Positions 47,575-56,600 of a stretch of DNA of 64,000 nt are shown piece by piece. Both the position numbers and the translations under genes were made by a program. The number at the start of each line of letters is the position of its first letter. The stretch's first letter is position 1. Where the stretch lies: the NCBI GenBank assembly GCA_023460935.1, contig JAEWOI010000027.1, positions 1-64,000 of the forward strand, in the 5' to 3' direction. Below the pieces are notes generated by a model that was not told where the DNA came from, searched no databases, and saw nothing but the letters and a program-made list of their open reading frames with translations. The stretch comes from Actinomycetes bacterium. GTDB lineage: Bacteria > Actinomycetota > Actinomycetes > Propionibacteriales > Propionibacteriaceae.

Positions 47575-48192
47575 GTGCCCGAGGAAGCCGGCACCGAACG
47601 TGTCCTGCGGTACGAGCGCACCATGGCAAGGCTCGAGCGCCGGTTCTTCCCCGACACCCGCAGCTGGATCTGCAGCCGGGCCGCCGGGGAGACCCTGGAG
47701 ATCGGCATCGGCACCGGCCTGAACCTGCCGCATTATCCGGCCCGTGTCCGGCTCACCGGCGTCGACGCCGATGCCGCGGCCCTCACCTTCGCGGCCCGGC
47801 GTGCGCGCGAACTCGGCCGTCCGGTGCGCCTGGACACCGGGAACGCGCTGGCGCTGCCCTATCCGGAGGCCGGCTTCGACTCGGTGGTGTGCACCTTCGC
47901 GCTCTGCGAGGTTCCCGATGACGCTGCGGCCCTCGGCGAGGCGCTGCGGGTGCTGCGTCCCGGTGGCCGGCTCCTGCTGGCCGACCACGTGGTGGCCACG
48001 ACCGGTTGGGTCCGGCTGGGGCAGCGGCTGCTGGAGGCCCTGACCATCCCGCTGTCCGGGGAGCACTTCACCCGCCGTCCGGTGCTCCACCTGCACCGGC
48101 GCGGCGTGGAGATCGTGGCCAGCGACAGGTTCGCCCACGGCGCGATCGAGCGCGTCCATGTGGTGCTGTCGGGGCGGGCGTCCCAGCGGTAA
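47575..48192 (+). CDS. Class I SAM-dependent methyltransferase
   Basis: This 205-residue cytoplasmic enzyme has SAM motif I in LEIGIGTGLNLPHY, motif II LTGVDADA, motif IV GFDSVVCTFALCEV and VLRPGGRLLLADH. It resembles the UbiE/phosphatidylethanolamine methyltransferase group, so a lipid or quinone could be the acceptor, which is inference. GTG 47575 follows GGGGGAC at about 5-6 bases; the frame from 47524 is an unlikely extension. Confidence 0.82.
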   Translation: MPEEAGTERVLRYERTMARLERRFFPDTRSWICSRAAGETLEIGIGTGLNLPHYPARVRLTGVDADAAALTFAARRARELGRPVRLDTGNALALPYPEAGFDSVVCTFALCEVPDDAAALGEALRVLRPGGRLLLADHVVATTGWVRLGQRLLEALTIPLSGEHFTRRPVLHLHRRGVEIVASDRFAHGAIERVHVVLSGRASQR

Positions 48193-48233
48193 TCTCCGTT
48201 GCGAAGCCCTGTTCAACAGGCAAGGAGCCCACC

Positions 48234-50774
48234 TTGACCGGCACCACCACCAGCGACCCTCTGGACCGCAGCCGCTTCCCCGTTGACCCGTGGAACCTGC
48301 GCGAGATCCGCTACGACGCCACCGACCTGGGCCTTACCGAGACGCTGTTCGCCGTCGGCAACGGGTACCTCGGGCTGCGCGGCAACGTCGAGGAGGGCCG
48401 GGACGCGTACGCGCACGGCACCTTCATCAACGGCTTCCACGAGGTTTGGCCGATCCACCACGCCGAGGAGGCCTACGGCTTCGCCAAGGTCGGCCAGACC
48501 ATCGTCAACGCCCCGGACGCCAAGGTGATGCGGCTCTACGTGGACGACGAGCCGCTGCTGCTGAGCGTCGCAGACCTGGACCGCTACGAGCGCACCCTCT
48601 CGTTCCGCGACGGCGTGCTCACCCGCGAACTGCTGTGGCGGACGCCCTCGGGCAAGAACGTGCGGCTGCGCTCGCGCCGGATGGTGTCGTTCGCGGAGCG
48701 CCACCTGGCGGTGATGGACTACGAGATCACCCTGCTCGACTCCGACGCCCCGGTGGCGGTCAGCTGCGAGATCCTCAACCGCCAGGACGGCCAGGACGAG
48801 TTCCACGTGCGGGCAGCGGCCATGGGGGCCGGCTTCGACCCCCGCCGCGCAGCCAGCCTGACCGGCCGGGTGCTGCAGCCGGTGTCCAGGTGGGAGGGCG
48901 GGGGCCGCTCCGTCCTGGGCTACCGGGTGACCGAGTCGGGCATGACCCTGGCAGTGGCCGCCGACCACAGCATCGAGACGACGGACGAGTGGGAGGTGCT
49001 CACCCAGACCGACGAGGACGTGGCCAAGCAGGTCTACCGGATCCGCGGCACCGCCGGCACCACCACCCGGATCACCAAGGTCGTGGCCTACCACACCTCC
49101 CGCGGGGTGCCGCCGCTGGAGCTCATCGACCGCTGCCGCCGCACGCTCGACCGCGCGAAGGAAGCCGGGGTGGCTGCGATCTTCACCCGGCAGCAGGAGT
49201 GGCTGGCCGACTTCTGGGCACGCAGCGACGTGGAGATCGAGGGCCAGCCCGCCCTGCAGCAGGCCGTGCGCTGGAACCTCTTCCAGCTGATCCAGGCCTC
49301 CGCGCGCGCCGAGGGCAACGGGATCCCGGCCAAGGGCGTCACCGGCTCGGGCTACGACGGCCACTACTTCTGGGACACCGAGGTGTACGTGCTGCCGTTC
49401 CTCACCTACACCTCGCCCGGTTACGCGCGCAACGCGCTGCGGTTCCGCTACACGATGCTGGACGCGGCCCGCCGCCGCGCGGTCGAGCTGAACCAGCGCG
49501 GAGCGCTGTACCCCTGGCGCACGATCAACGGCGAGGAGGCCTCCGCCTACTACGCCGCCGGCACGGCGCAGTACCACATCGACGCCGACATCGCCCACGC
49601 GCTGTCGCAGTACGTGGCAGCGTCCGGCGACCGGAGCTTCCTCGCCCGGGAGGCCATCGACATCCTGGTGGAGACCGCCCGGCTGTGGGCCGACCTGGGC
49701 TTCTGGCGGCGCACCGACGGCGGGTCCGACGGCAGCGAGGCCTTCCACATCCACGGCGTCACCGGACCGGACGAGTACACGGCCGTGGTCAACGACAACC
49801 TGTTCACCAACGTGATGGCAAGGGCGAACCTGCGGGCTGCGGTGCGGCAGCTGGGCCGCCTCGCCGCCGACGACCCCGAGGCCTACGCCCGGGCGGTCGA
49901 ACGCCTCGGGCTGACCGAGGACGAGATCGCCGGCTTCGCCCGGGCCGCCGAGGCCATGCACGTGCCCTTCGACGAGCGGCTCGGCATCCACCCGCAGGAC
50001 GACGACTTCCTTTCCAAGGAGTTGTGGGACCTGCCGAACACCCCGCCGGACAAGCTGCCGCTGCTGCTGCACTACCACCCGCTGGTGATCTACCGGCACC
50101 AGGTGCTGAAGCAGGCCGACGTTGTGCTCGCCCTCTTCCTGCAGGGCGACGAGTTCTCCCTCGACGCCAAGCGGGCCGACTTCGAGTACTACGACCCGCT
50201 CACCACGGGCGACTCCACGCTCTCGGCCGTCGTGCAGTCGATCATCGCCGCGGAGGTGGGCTACGCCGACCTGGCCGCCGCCTACTTCTCCGCAGCCGTC
50301 TACGTCGACCTGGCCGACCTGCACCGCAACGCCGACGCCGGGGTGCACGTCGCCTCCCTCGGTGGGGTGTGGAACGCGCTGGTCGGCGGCTTCGGCGGCA
50401 TGCGCGACTACCTCTCGGTGTGGTCGTTCGACCCGCGGCTGCCCGACGACTGGGCCTCGCTGACGTTCCGGATGACGCTGCAGGGCAACCGCATGCGGGT
50501 GCGGGTCGAGGCCGACACGATCACCTTCGAGCTGGAGACCGGCGATGCCCCGACCCTGCCCGTCACCGTCCAGGGCCGGGAGTTCCTTCTCGGCAGGGAT
50601 GAGCCCCTGGTGGTCGCCCTGCGGCCCACCCCTCGGCTGCACGGACGCCCGTCGGTGCGGGACATCGTCGGTGCGGTGCGCGAGGACGGCTCGGTGATTC
50701 GGGCGAAGGTGCCCGCACACCCCACACTTGAGGACGGCGCGGATCTCGAACGCACGACGTTCGCGCCTTCCTGA
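48234..50774 (+). CDS. GH65 glycoside phosphorylase (maltose/trehalose/kojibiose type)
   Basis: This 846-residue enzyme of glycoside hydrolase family 65 should phosphorolyse an alpha-glucosyl disaccharide to beta-glucose 1-phosphate. The N-terminal domain starts RYDATDLGLTETLFAVGNGYLGLRG. The (alpha/alpha)6 catalytic domain holds the acid Glu in VTGPDEYTAVVNDN (E514), with YRHQVLKQADVVLALF downstream at the phosphate side. The start is TTG 48234, 6 bases after AAGGAG. No beta-phosphoglucomutase lies next to it, although one often does. The exact disaccharide cannot be told. Confidence 0.88.
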   Translation: MTGTTTSDPLDRSRFPVDPWNLREIRYDATDLGLTETLFAVGNGYLGLRGNVEEGRDAYAHGTFINGFHEVWPIHHAEEAYGFAKVGQTIVNAPDAKVMRLYVDDEPLLLSVADLDRYERTLSFRDGVLTRELLWRTPSGKNVRLRSRRMVSFAERHLAVMDYEITLLDSDAPVAVSCEILNRQDGQDEFHVRAAAMGAGFDPRRAASLTGRVLQPVSRWEGGGRSVLGYRVTESGMTLAVAADHSIETTDEWEVLTQTDEDVAKQVYRIRGTAGTTTRITKVVAYHTSRGVPPLELIDRCRRTLDRAKEAGVAAIFTRQQEWLADFWARSDVEIEGQPALQQAVRWNLFQLIQASARAEGNGIPAKGVTGSGYDGHYFWDTEVYVLPFLTYTSPGYARNALRFRYTMLDAARRRAVELNQRGALYPWRTINGEEASAYYAAGTAQYHIDADIAHALSQYVAASGDRSFLAREAIDILVETARLWADLGFWRRTDGGSDGSEAFHIHGVTGPDEYTAVVNDNLFTNVMARANLRAAVRQLGRLAADDPEAYARAVERLGLTEDEIAGFARAAEAMHVPFDERLGIHPQDDDFLSKELWDLPNTPPDKLPLLLHYHPLVIYRHQVLKQADVVLALFLQGDEFSLDAKRADFEYYDPLTTGDSTLSAVVQSIIAAEVGYADLAAAYFSAAVYVDLADLHRNADAGVHVASLGGVWNALVGGFGGMRDYLSVWSFDPRLPDDWASLTFRMTLQGNRMRVRVEADTITFELETGDAPTLPVTVQGREFLLGRDEPLVVALRPTPRLHGRPSVRDIVGAVREDGSVIRAKVPAHPTLEDGADLERTTFAPS

Positions 50775-50792
50775 GCAGAAACTGGAGCTGAC

Positions 50793-51566
50793 TTGATCGA
50801 ACTGCTGAGCGGCGGCCGGCTGGAGGCTGCGCGCGCGGCGGGCAGGTTCGTCGCGGAGACCCTGCAGGGCCTCCGGGAGCGGACGGTGCCCGGGGTGAAC
50901 CTGCTCGAGATCGACGCCTGGACGCGGGAGCGGATCCGGGTGGCCGGAGCCACGTCCTGCTACGTCGACTACGCCCCCTCGTTCGGCCGTGGGCCGTTCG
51001 GCAAGGTGATCTGCACCTCGGTCAACGACGCGGTGCTGCACGGCCTGCCGCACGACTACGAGCTGGCCGACGGCGACCTGCTCACCCTCGACTTCGCAGC
51101 GGCGGTGGACGGCTGCGTCGCCGACGCGGCGATCAGCTTCGTCGTCGGCGACGCGGCCGACCCCGCGGACCTGCGGATGATCGAGACCACCGAAGCCGCC
51201 CTCGCCGCAGGCATCGCCGCGGCCCGTCCCGGCGCCCGGGTCGGCGATATCTCCTCAGCGGTGGGCAGCGTGCTGAAGGCCGCCGGCTACCCAGTGAACC
51301 TCCAGTTCGGCGGGCACGGGGTGGGCAGCACCATGCACCAGGACCCGCACATCGCCAACGACGGCCGGCCCGGCCGGGGCCTGCGGCTGCGTCCGGGCCT
51401 GCTGCTGGCCATCGAGCCGTGGGTGATGCTGGACACGGCCGAACTGGCCGTGGACGCCGACGGCTGGACGCTGCGCAGCGCCACCGGAGCCCGGACCGCG
51501 CACTGCGAGCACACCGTCGCGATCACCGCGGACGGGCCAGAGGTACTCACCAGGATCGGAGGCTGA
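50793..51566 (+). CDS. map: Methionine aminopeptidase, type I
   Basis: This 257-residue enzyme removes the initiator methionine from new proteins. The five metal ligands are visible: two Asp in LLTLDFAAAVDGCVADAAISF, His in FGGHGVGSTMHQDPHI, Glu in LLAIEPWVM and Glu in HCEHTVAI. The start is TTG 50793 with TGGAG upstream, 18 bases after the GH65 stop. No membrane or extra N-terminal zinc domain is present. Probably a second, stand-alone copy of Map. Confidence 0.9.
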   Translation: MIELLSGGRLEAARAAGRFVAETLQGLRERTVPGVNLLEIDAWTRERIRVAGATSCYVDYAPSFGRGPFGKVICTSVNDAVLHGLPHDYELADGDLLTLDFAAAVDGCVADAAISFVVGDAADPADLRMIETTEAALAAGIAAARPGARVGDISSAVGSVLKAAGYPVNLQFGGHGVGSTMHQDPHIANDGRPGRGLRLRPGLLLAIEPWVMLDTAELAVDADGWTLRSATGARTAHCEHTVAITADGPEVLTRIGG

Positions 51567-51567
51567 C

Positions 51568-52341
51568 ATGGGACGCCAGCGCAGGGGGACCGTCGTGCTC
51601 ACCGGAGTCGGCAGGCGGCGTTCGATCGGCGCCGGCATAGCGCTCGCGCTCGCCGCGGACGGCTGGGACCTGGTCTGCAACTACTGGGCGCCCTACGACG
51701 ACCGGCTCGGCCTGGAGCGCGGCGCAGACGACCCGGCTGCGGTGGCGGCCCAGTGCGGGGAGCTCGGCAGCAGGGTGGAGCTGGTCCCTGCCGACCTGGC
51801 TCAGGTGGAAGCCGCCGAGGTCCTGGTGGACGCCGCGGCAGCGCTCGGCGGCCTGCGCGCGCTGGTGATGTCGCACTGTGAGTCGGTGGACAGCTCCACC
51901 CTCGACACGACCGTGGCGAGCTGGGACCGGCACTTCGCCGTCAATGCCCGCGCCACCTGGCTGCTGGTGAAGGCCTTCGCGGAGCGGTTGCCGGCCGAAC
52001 CGACCACGGCCGTGACCGGCTCGGTGGTGGCCCTGACCAGCGACCACTTCGTGCACAACCTGCCCTACGGCGCGAGCAAGGGCGCCCTTGACCGGATCGT
52101 GCTGGCGGCCGCCGGTGAGCTCGGCCACCGCGGCCTGCGGGCCAACGTGATCAATCCCGGCCCGGTCGACACCGGCTGGATGGACGACGACATCCGCCGG
52201 GCCACCACAGCCCAGACCCCGCCCGGCCGGCTCGGCACGCCGGCCGACACCGCCAACCTGGTGCGGTTCCTGCTGTCCGATGAGGGTGGCTGGATCAACG
52301 GCCAGCTCCTGCATTCCGACGGTGGGTTCGGCCTGGGCTGA
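51568..52341 (+). CDS. Short-chain dehydrogenase/reductase
   Basis: The 257-residue Rossmann protein starts TVVLTGVGRRRSIGAGIALALAADGW, with the SDR cofactor motif partly altered. The catalytic YGASKGALDRI (Tyr-x3-Lys) and NVINPGPVDTGWM are typical; the catalytic Ser appears in VVALTSDHF. It probably reduces a ketone or oxidises an alcohol with NAD(P). It begins 1 base after map. FabG-like enzymes have similar lengths; the substrate is unknown. Confidence 0.85.
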   Translation: MGRQRRGTVVLTGVGRRRSIGAGIALALAADGWDLVCNYWAPYDDRLGLERGADDPAAVAAQCGELGSRVELVPADLAQVEAAEVLVDAAAALGGLRALVMSHCESVDSSTLDTTVASWDRHFAVNARATWLLVKAFAERLPAEPTTAVTGSVVALTSDHFVHNLPYGASKGALDRIVLAAAGELGHRGLRANVINPGPVDTGWMDDDIRRATTAQTPPGRLGTPADTANLVRFLLSDEGGWINGQLLHSDGGFGLG

Positions 52342-52361
52342 GCAGCACTACGGTTGTCGCC

Positions 52362-53726
52362 GTGGAAGCTGAACCGCCGGAGTACGACGAGCACGAGCAC
52401 GAGGACGCCCTCGAGCCGCGCCACCTGATTCGGCGTTCCGACGTGATCCTGCGCGCCGGGGTGCTGATGCTGGGGGCCGGCACCTCCGGGCTGCGGGTGC
52501 GGGAGCTGATGCGGGCCGTCGCCCGCACGGTCGGCATCCGCCAACTGCGGGCCCAGGTCGCCTACACCGACATCACGCTCACCGTCCGCCGCCGCGGCAT
52601 CTTCCGCACCCAGGTGGGCGAGATCGGGGCGCCGGGGGTGAACGCCCACCGGATCGCGATGCTCCAGCGGCTGACGACCACCCTGCCGAAACGGGCCACC
52701 GTCGCGGAGGTGGACGCGCTGCTGGACGAGGTGGAGCAGACCCCGCGGCTCTACCCCGCGTGGATGCTGGTGGTGCTGGTGGCGATGGCGTGCGCGTCGG
52801 TGACCGTGCTCACCAACGGCGGCCTGCGCGAGGTGGCGGCCGTGCTGCCGGCCTCGGCCCTGGCCTACTGGCTGCACCGTTCGCTCAGCCGGCTGCAGCT
52901 GAACCACCTGGCCGTCGTGCTCACCTCGGCCGCTGTGGCCACGGGACTCTACGTCGTGTTCACCCGGCTGCTGGACCTCGCCCTCGGTGGGCCCAGCCAA
53001 CGCATGGCCGCAGGGCTGGTGTGCGCGGCGATCTTCCTGATCCCCGGCTTCCCGCTGGTCACGGCCGGGCTCGACCTGGCCAGGATCGACCTGCTGGCCG
53101 GCGTGCCGCGGATGGCGTACGCGGCGATGGTGCTGCTGTCGATCACGATCGGGGTCTGGCTGGTGATCACGGTCAGCGGAGTCTCCCCCGACCTGGTGCC
53201 ACCGCTCGACTGGCCGCCGGCGCTGACCTGGACGGCCCTGCTGGCGGCGAGCTTCTTCGCTGTCTTCGGGTGGGCGACGATGTTCAACTCCCCGCTGTGG
53301 ACGGCGGTCGCGTCCGGGGTGGTGGCGATGCTCGGCAACGTGCCGCGGCTGCTGCTGCTCGCCGGCGGCGTGAAGGCGCAGGTCGCGACCTTCGTCGGCT
53401 GCTTCCTGATGGGGCTGCTGTGCGCGCTCGCCGCCCGGTTGTTCTCGATGGAGAAGATCATCATGACCGTGCCGACGGTGCTGGTCTCGATTCCCGGCTC
53501 GGCGGCGCTGCGGACCCTGATCTACTTCGACCAGGCCGACGTGGTCAGCGCCATGGACAACGGGGTGGCGACGGTGCTGGCTGCGATCGCGATGGTCGCC
53601 GGTCTGGCGGGCGCGAGGATGCTCACCGATCCGGAGTGGGCGTTCACCAGGTCCGACCCGCCGGGCACAGCCCTGCACCTGGTCGGCCGGGCGCTGCGGC
53701 GCCAGCGCCGGCGGCGCCGCGCCTGA
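52362..53726 (+). CDS. thrE: ThrE-family threonine/serine exporter
   Basis: This 454-residue protein has a soluble N-terminal half (about 25-135: RAGVLMLGAGTSGLRVRELM and VGEIGAPGVNAHRI) and about ten membrane helices. The pattern matches the single-chain ThrE family, which exports threonine and serine using the proton gradient. FLIPGFPLVTAGLDLARID is a family hallmark. The start is GTG 52362. The C-terminus is highly basic (RRQRRRRR). It is convergent with the next gene, with 3 bases between stops. Confidence 0.88.
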   Translation: MEAEPPEYDEHEHEDALEPRHLIRRSDVILRAGVLMLGAGTSGLRVRELMRAVARTVGIRQLRAQVAYTDITLTVRRRGIFRTQVGEIGAPGVNAHRIAMLQRLTTTLPKRATVAEVDALLDEVEQTPRLYPAWMLVVLVAMACASVTVLTNGGLREVAAVLPASALAYWLHRSLSRLQLNHLAVVLTSAAVATGLYVVFTRLLDLALGGPSQRMAAGLVCAAIFLIPGFPLVTAGLDLARIDLLAGVPRMAYAAMVLLSITIGVWLVITVSGVSPDLVPPLDWPPALTWTALLAASFFAVFGWATMFNSPLWTAVASGVVAMLGNVPRLLLLAGGVKAQVATFVGCFLMGLLCALAARLFSMEKIIMTVPTVLVSIPGSAALRTLIYFDQADVVSAMDNGVATVLAAIAMVAGLAGARMLTDPEWAFTRSDPPGTALHLVGRALRRQRRRRRA

Positions 53727-53729
53727 GCC

Positions 53730-54386
53730 TCACCAGCCCCGCCGGCGCCAATCCTCCAGCTGCGGGCGTTCACTGCCGAGGACGGTGGGCCGGCCGTGCC
53801 CCGGCCAGATGACGGCGTCGTCGCGGTACACCTCGAAGATCCGGGACACCACATCGCTGAACAGGCTCTCGAAGCGCTGCTCGTCGGCTCCGGTGTTGCC
53901 GACGCCGCCGGGGAAGAGCGAGTCTCCGGTGAACACCTGCGCGGGCGAGCCGGACTCGGTGTAGGCGATCGCGACCGAACCCGGCGTGTGGCCGCGCAGG
54001 CCGATCACCGCCAGCTCCACAGCCCCGAGGCCGAGGACGTCCCCGTGGTTCAGCCTGCGGTCGATCCCCACCCCGGTGGCTGCGGTCACCTCGTCCGCAT
54101 CGGCGTTCCCGGCGAGCGTCCGCACCCCCGGGTGGGCCGCGACCACGTCGGCCAGTGCGCCGAAGTGGTCGTGGTGGCTGTGGGTGGTCAGCACGTAGCG
54201 AAGCCGCGGGCGCTCTGCGTCACCCTCCGCAGCGGCGAGCAGCGCCTCGATCGCCGCCGGGTCCGCCGCAGCGTCGACGAGCAGCTGGGCCCCGTCCGCA
54301 CGGCTGGTGAGCAGGTAGACGTTGTTGTCCATCGCGCCGACGGCGATGGTGCGCACGACCAGCCCGCGCAGTTCGACGACCTCCAT
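53730..54386 (-). CDS. Metallo-beta-lactamase-fold hydrolase
   Basis: This 218-residue protein has the MBL metal motif THSHHDHFGAL, a later GLRGHTPGSVAI, GDSLFPGGVGN and the end GHGRPTVLG. The group is close to glyoxalase II and related thioesterases. The start ATG 54386 follows GGAGGTGCC. The true substrate is unknown. The stop lies face to face with that of thrE. Confidence 0.85.
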   Translation of the reverse strand: MEVVELRGLVVRTIAVGAMDNNVYLLTSRADGAQLLVDAAADPAAIEALLAAAEGDAERPRLRYVLTTHSHHDHFGALADVVAAHPGVRTLAGNADADEVTAATGVGIDRRLNHGDVLGLGAVELAVIGLRGHTPGSVAIAYTESGSPAQVFTGDSLFPGGVGNTGADEQRFESLFSDVVSRIFEVYRDDAVIWPGHGRPTVLGSERPQLEDWRRRGW

Positions 54387-54471
54387 GTGGCACCTCCGGT
54401 GTTCGGGTCCCATGCAAGCACATCTGCGCAGCCTCCCCGCCGAGCGCCGGCCGGGCTGGCAGGTTTGGGGC

Positions 54472-54900
54472 ATGGAACCGCAGGACGCACCGGCGACGGA
54501 GGACGACCTGCACGCCCTCGCCGCGGGCCTGCCGCACACCGAACTGGCCCACGGCCCATCCGGCAACCCCGTCTACCAGGTGGGCGGCAAGTCGTTCGTC
54601 TACTTCCGGACGCCGCGCCCGGACGCCAGTGACCCCGTCACCGGCGAGCGGTACCGCGACGTGGTGGTGCTCTGGGTGCCTGGTGAGGCAGAGAAGCAGG
54701 CCCTGGTACAGGACCCCGCCACCCCGTTCTTCACCACAGCGCACTTCGACGGCCACCCCTCCGTCCTGGTCCGGCTCAGCCGCCTGGCAGAGCTCAGCCG
54801 CGCCGAGCTGGCCGAGGTGGTGGAGGATGCCTGGCTCTCCCGGGCATCGGCGCGGAGGGCCCGGCAGTACCTCGACGGCCCGGCCCGGATCACCGGCTGA
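54472..54900 (+). CDS. MmcQ/YjbR-type DUF protein
   Basis: This 142-residue protein has the MmcQ/YjbR fold pattern: ALAAGLPHTELAHGPSGNPVYQVGGKSFVYF, then a lysine-poor strand and a C-terminal helix (LAEVVEDAWLSRAS) typical of the family. Function is unknown, although YjbR-like proteins may bind DNA. ATG 54472 is the first start; the upstream frame lies across the neighbouring promoter. Confidence 0.72.
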   Translation: MEPQDAPATEDDLHALAAGLPHTELAHGPSGNPVYQVGGKSFVYFRTPRPDASDPVTGERYRDVVVLWVPGEAEKQALVQDPATPFFTTAHFDGHPSVLVRLSRLAELSRAELAEVVEDAWLSRASARRARQYLDGPARITG

Positions 54901-54937
54901 GCGCCGGAGTTGGCATCCTTGGTAGCGAGGAGGCCAG

Positions 54938-56560
54938 ATGACCACAGCCCTGGACCGGGCAGAGCGACGCCGCCGGGAGCTGGTGTCGGCCACGCGGCGA
55001 CTGCGGGTGGCCGCCACCTCGGACGCGAGCCGCGGCGTTGAGCTCGCCGACACCCTGGTGTCGCTGACCGGCAGCCGGCTGCTCGGCTGGGACTTCGCCG
55101 AGGCCGCAGCCGACGCCCCCGAGTCGGTGCTGCTCGCAGCCCGGATCCTCGCCGGGGGCGGCCCGGTGGGACCCTACGCCGCGCTCGCTGACGCCGTGCG
55201 CTACTTCACCGCGTCTGCGCAACTGGCCGCCGTCCAGGCCGGGCTGGGCCAGGCCGAGGCGGCCGGCCGGACGCTGACCGCCCTCGATGCCTGGCGCCGG
55301 CAGCTCGGCCGGTTGCCCCTGCTCGAGCACCTCGAGCCCGCGCCGGCGGTCTGGGCCCTGGTGGCCCGCAGCCGCTCGCTCCTCGGCGTCGACGTGGCTG
55401 CGGCGAACACCGCGGCCGACGCGGCGCTGGTCCGGCTCTACGCCGCCGGCCTGGAGCGCGACGCCGAGTCCGCCTACCTCGCGGTCGCGGCCCACCTCGC
55501 CGCAGCCGACGCCCGCTGGGCAGCCGGCGGCGCCGGGCCCGCCCTCGGGCACCACCGACTGGCCCTCGCCCGGCACGCAGCCGTGGCCGGGCACGTGCGG
55601 CAGGTGCGCCCGGCAGTGGCCAGGGCGGTGCTGGCCCCGGTGCCGGCGCTCTACGAACGGTTCGCCGAGCGGCTGGAGTCGGCGGGGCAGGCGGCGCCGG
55701 CGCTCGCCGTCCGGCGCGAGCAGCTCGACCTGGTGGAGCGGTTGGCAGGCTCCACAGCGACCGCTCCGGCCAGGGCCGGGTTGGCGCTGGCGCTCGCCAG
55801 GGCCGGCCGCGACGGCGAGGCGGCAGAACTGGCTGAGGGGGCCGGCCCGGCAGGCGCCTCGCCCGTCGCGGCGCCGGCAGCCCCCACCGCAGCGGGCGAG
55901 ACCCTCGACTGGCCGCAGCCGTCCGCTGAGGATCTCCTGGCCACCCAGGCCCCGCCACCCGAGGCGACCGCACGCCTGCGGCACGACGAGGGCTGGGCCG
56001 CGGCAGACCTGGCCGCCGCCGGGGCAAGGGCCGAGGCGGACGAGGCGCGCAGGATCGAGGAGTTCGCCCGGCTCGCGGCGGAGCGGGCAGCCGGCGAACA
56101 GGCCGCGGCACGTCGGGCTGCAGAGGCGGCGGAGCGCGCGCGGCAGGAAGCTGCCGAGCAGGCCAGCCGGCGGGCAGCGGCAGCCGCAGCCCGCAAGGCC
56201 GAGGAGGAGGCTGCCGCCAGGGCCGCAGCCGCAGCCCGCCGGCGGGAGCTGGCCGAGGCCAGGGGTGCGTCCGGTCCCGGGGTCGACGCCGACACGATCC
56301 GCGCCGCAGCCGGCCTGCTCGAAAGCGCCCGCGCCCAGGTGGCGGCAGCAGGCAGCGAGCTGGTGCTGCTGGCCGAGGCGCAGGAGCGGCTGGCCGGGCT
56401 GCTGCGCCCGCTGGCCGTCGCCGAGCCGGCCGAGCACGGCCCCGAGCTGCTGGCCGCCCTCGAGGCGCTCGTCGGGCTGCGCTGGCGGCTGGGCGATGCC
56501 GACGGCTCGCGGGAGGCCGCAAGGGAGGCCAGGGCCCTCGCGGGGAGACTGGACCGCTGA
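54938..56560 (+). CDS. Ala-rich helical/coiled-coil protein, unknown
   Basis: This 540-residue protein has no recognised domain. Residues 1-290 are helix pairs that look like TPR- or SEL1-type repeats. About 290-350 is a Pro/Ala linker (APAAPTAAGETLDWPQP). About 350-445 is a charged coiled coil (AAERARQEAAEQASRR and similar). The end is helical again. No signal peptide or membrane helix is seen. Possible scaffold or polymer, inferred only. It follows the YjbR-type gene by 37 bases. Confidence 0.65.
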   Translation: MTTALDRAERRRRELVSATRRLRVAATSDASRGVELADTLVSLTGSRLLGWDFAEAAADAPESVLLAARILAGGGPVGPYAALADAVRYFTASAQLAAVQAGLGQAEAAGRTLTALDAWRRQLGRLPLLEHLEPAPAVWALVARSRSLLGVDVAAANTAADAALVRLYAAGLERDAESAYLAVAAHLAAADARWAAGGAGPALGHHRLALARHAAVAGHVRQVRPAVARAVLAPVPALYERFAERLESAGQAAPALAVRREQLDLVERLAGSTATAPARAGLALALARAGRDGEAAELAEGAGPAGASPVAAPAAPTAAGETLDWPQPSAEDLLATQAPPPEATARLRHDEGWAAADLAAAGARAEADEARRIEEFARLAAERAAGEQAAARRAAEAAERARQEAAEQASRRAAAAAARKAEEEAAARAAAAARRRELAEARGASGPGVDADTIRAAAGLLESARAQVAAAGSELVLLAEAQERLAGLLRPLAVAEPAEHGPELLAALEALVGLRWRLGDADGSREAAREARALAGRLDR

Positions 56561-56600
56561 ACCCGGGTTTGGCTGTCGTCCCCGGCGGCTATTCCTGCCA

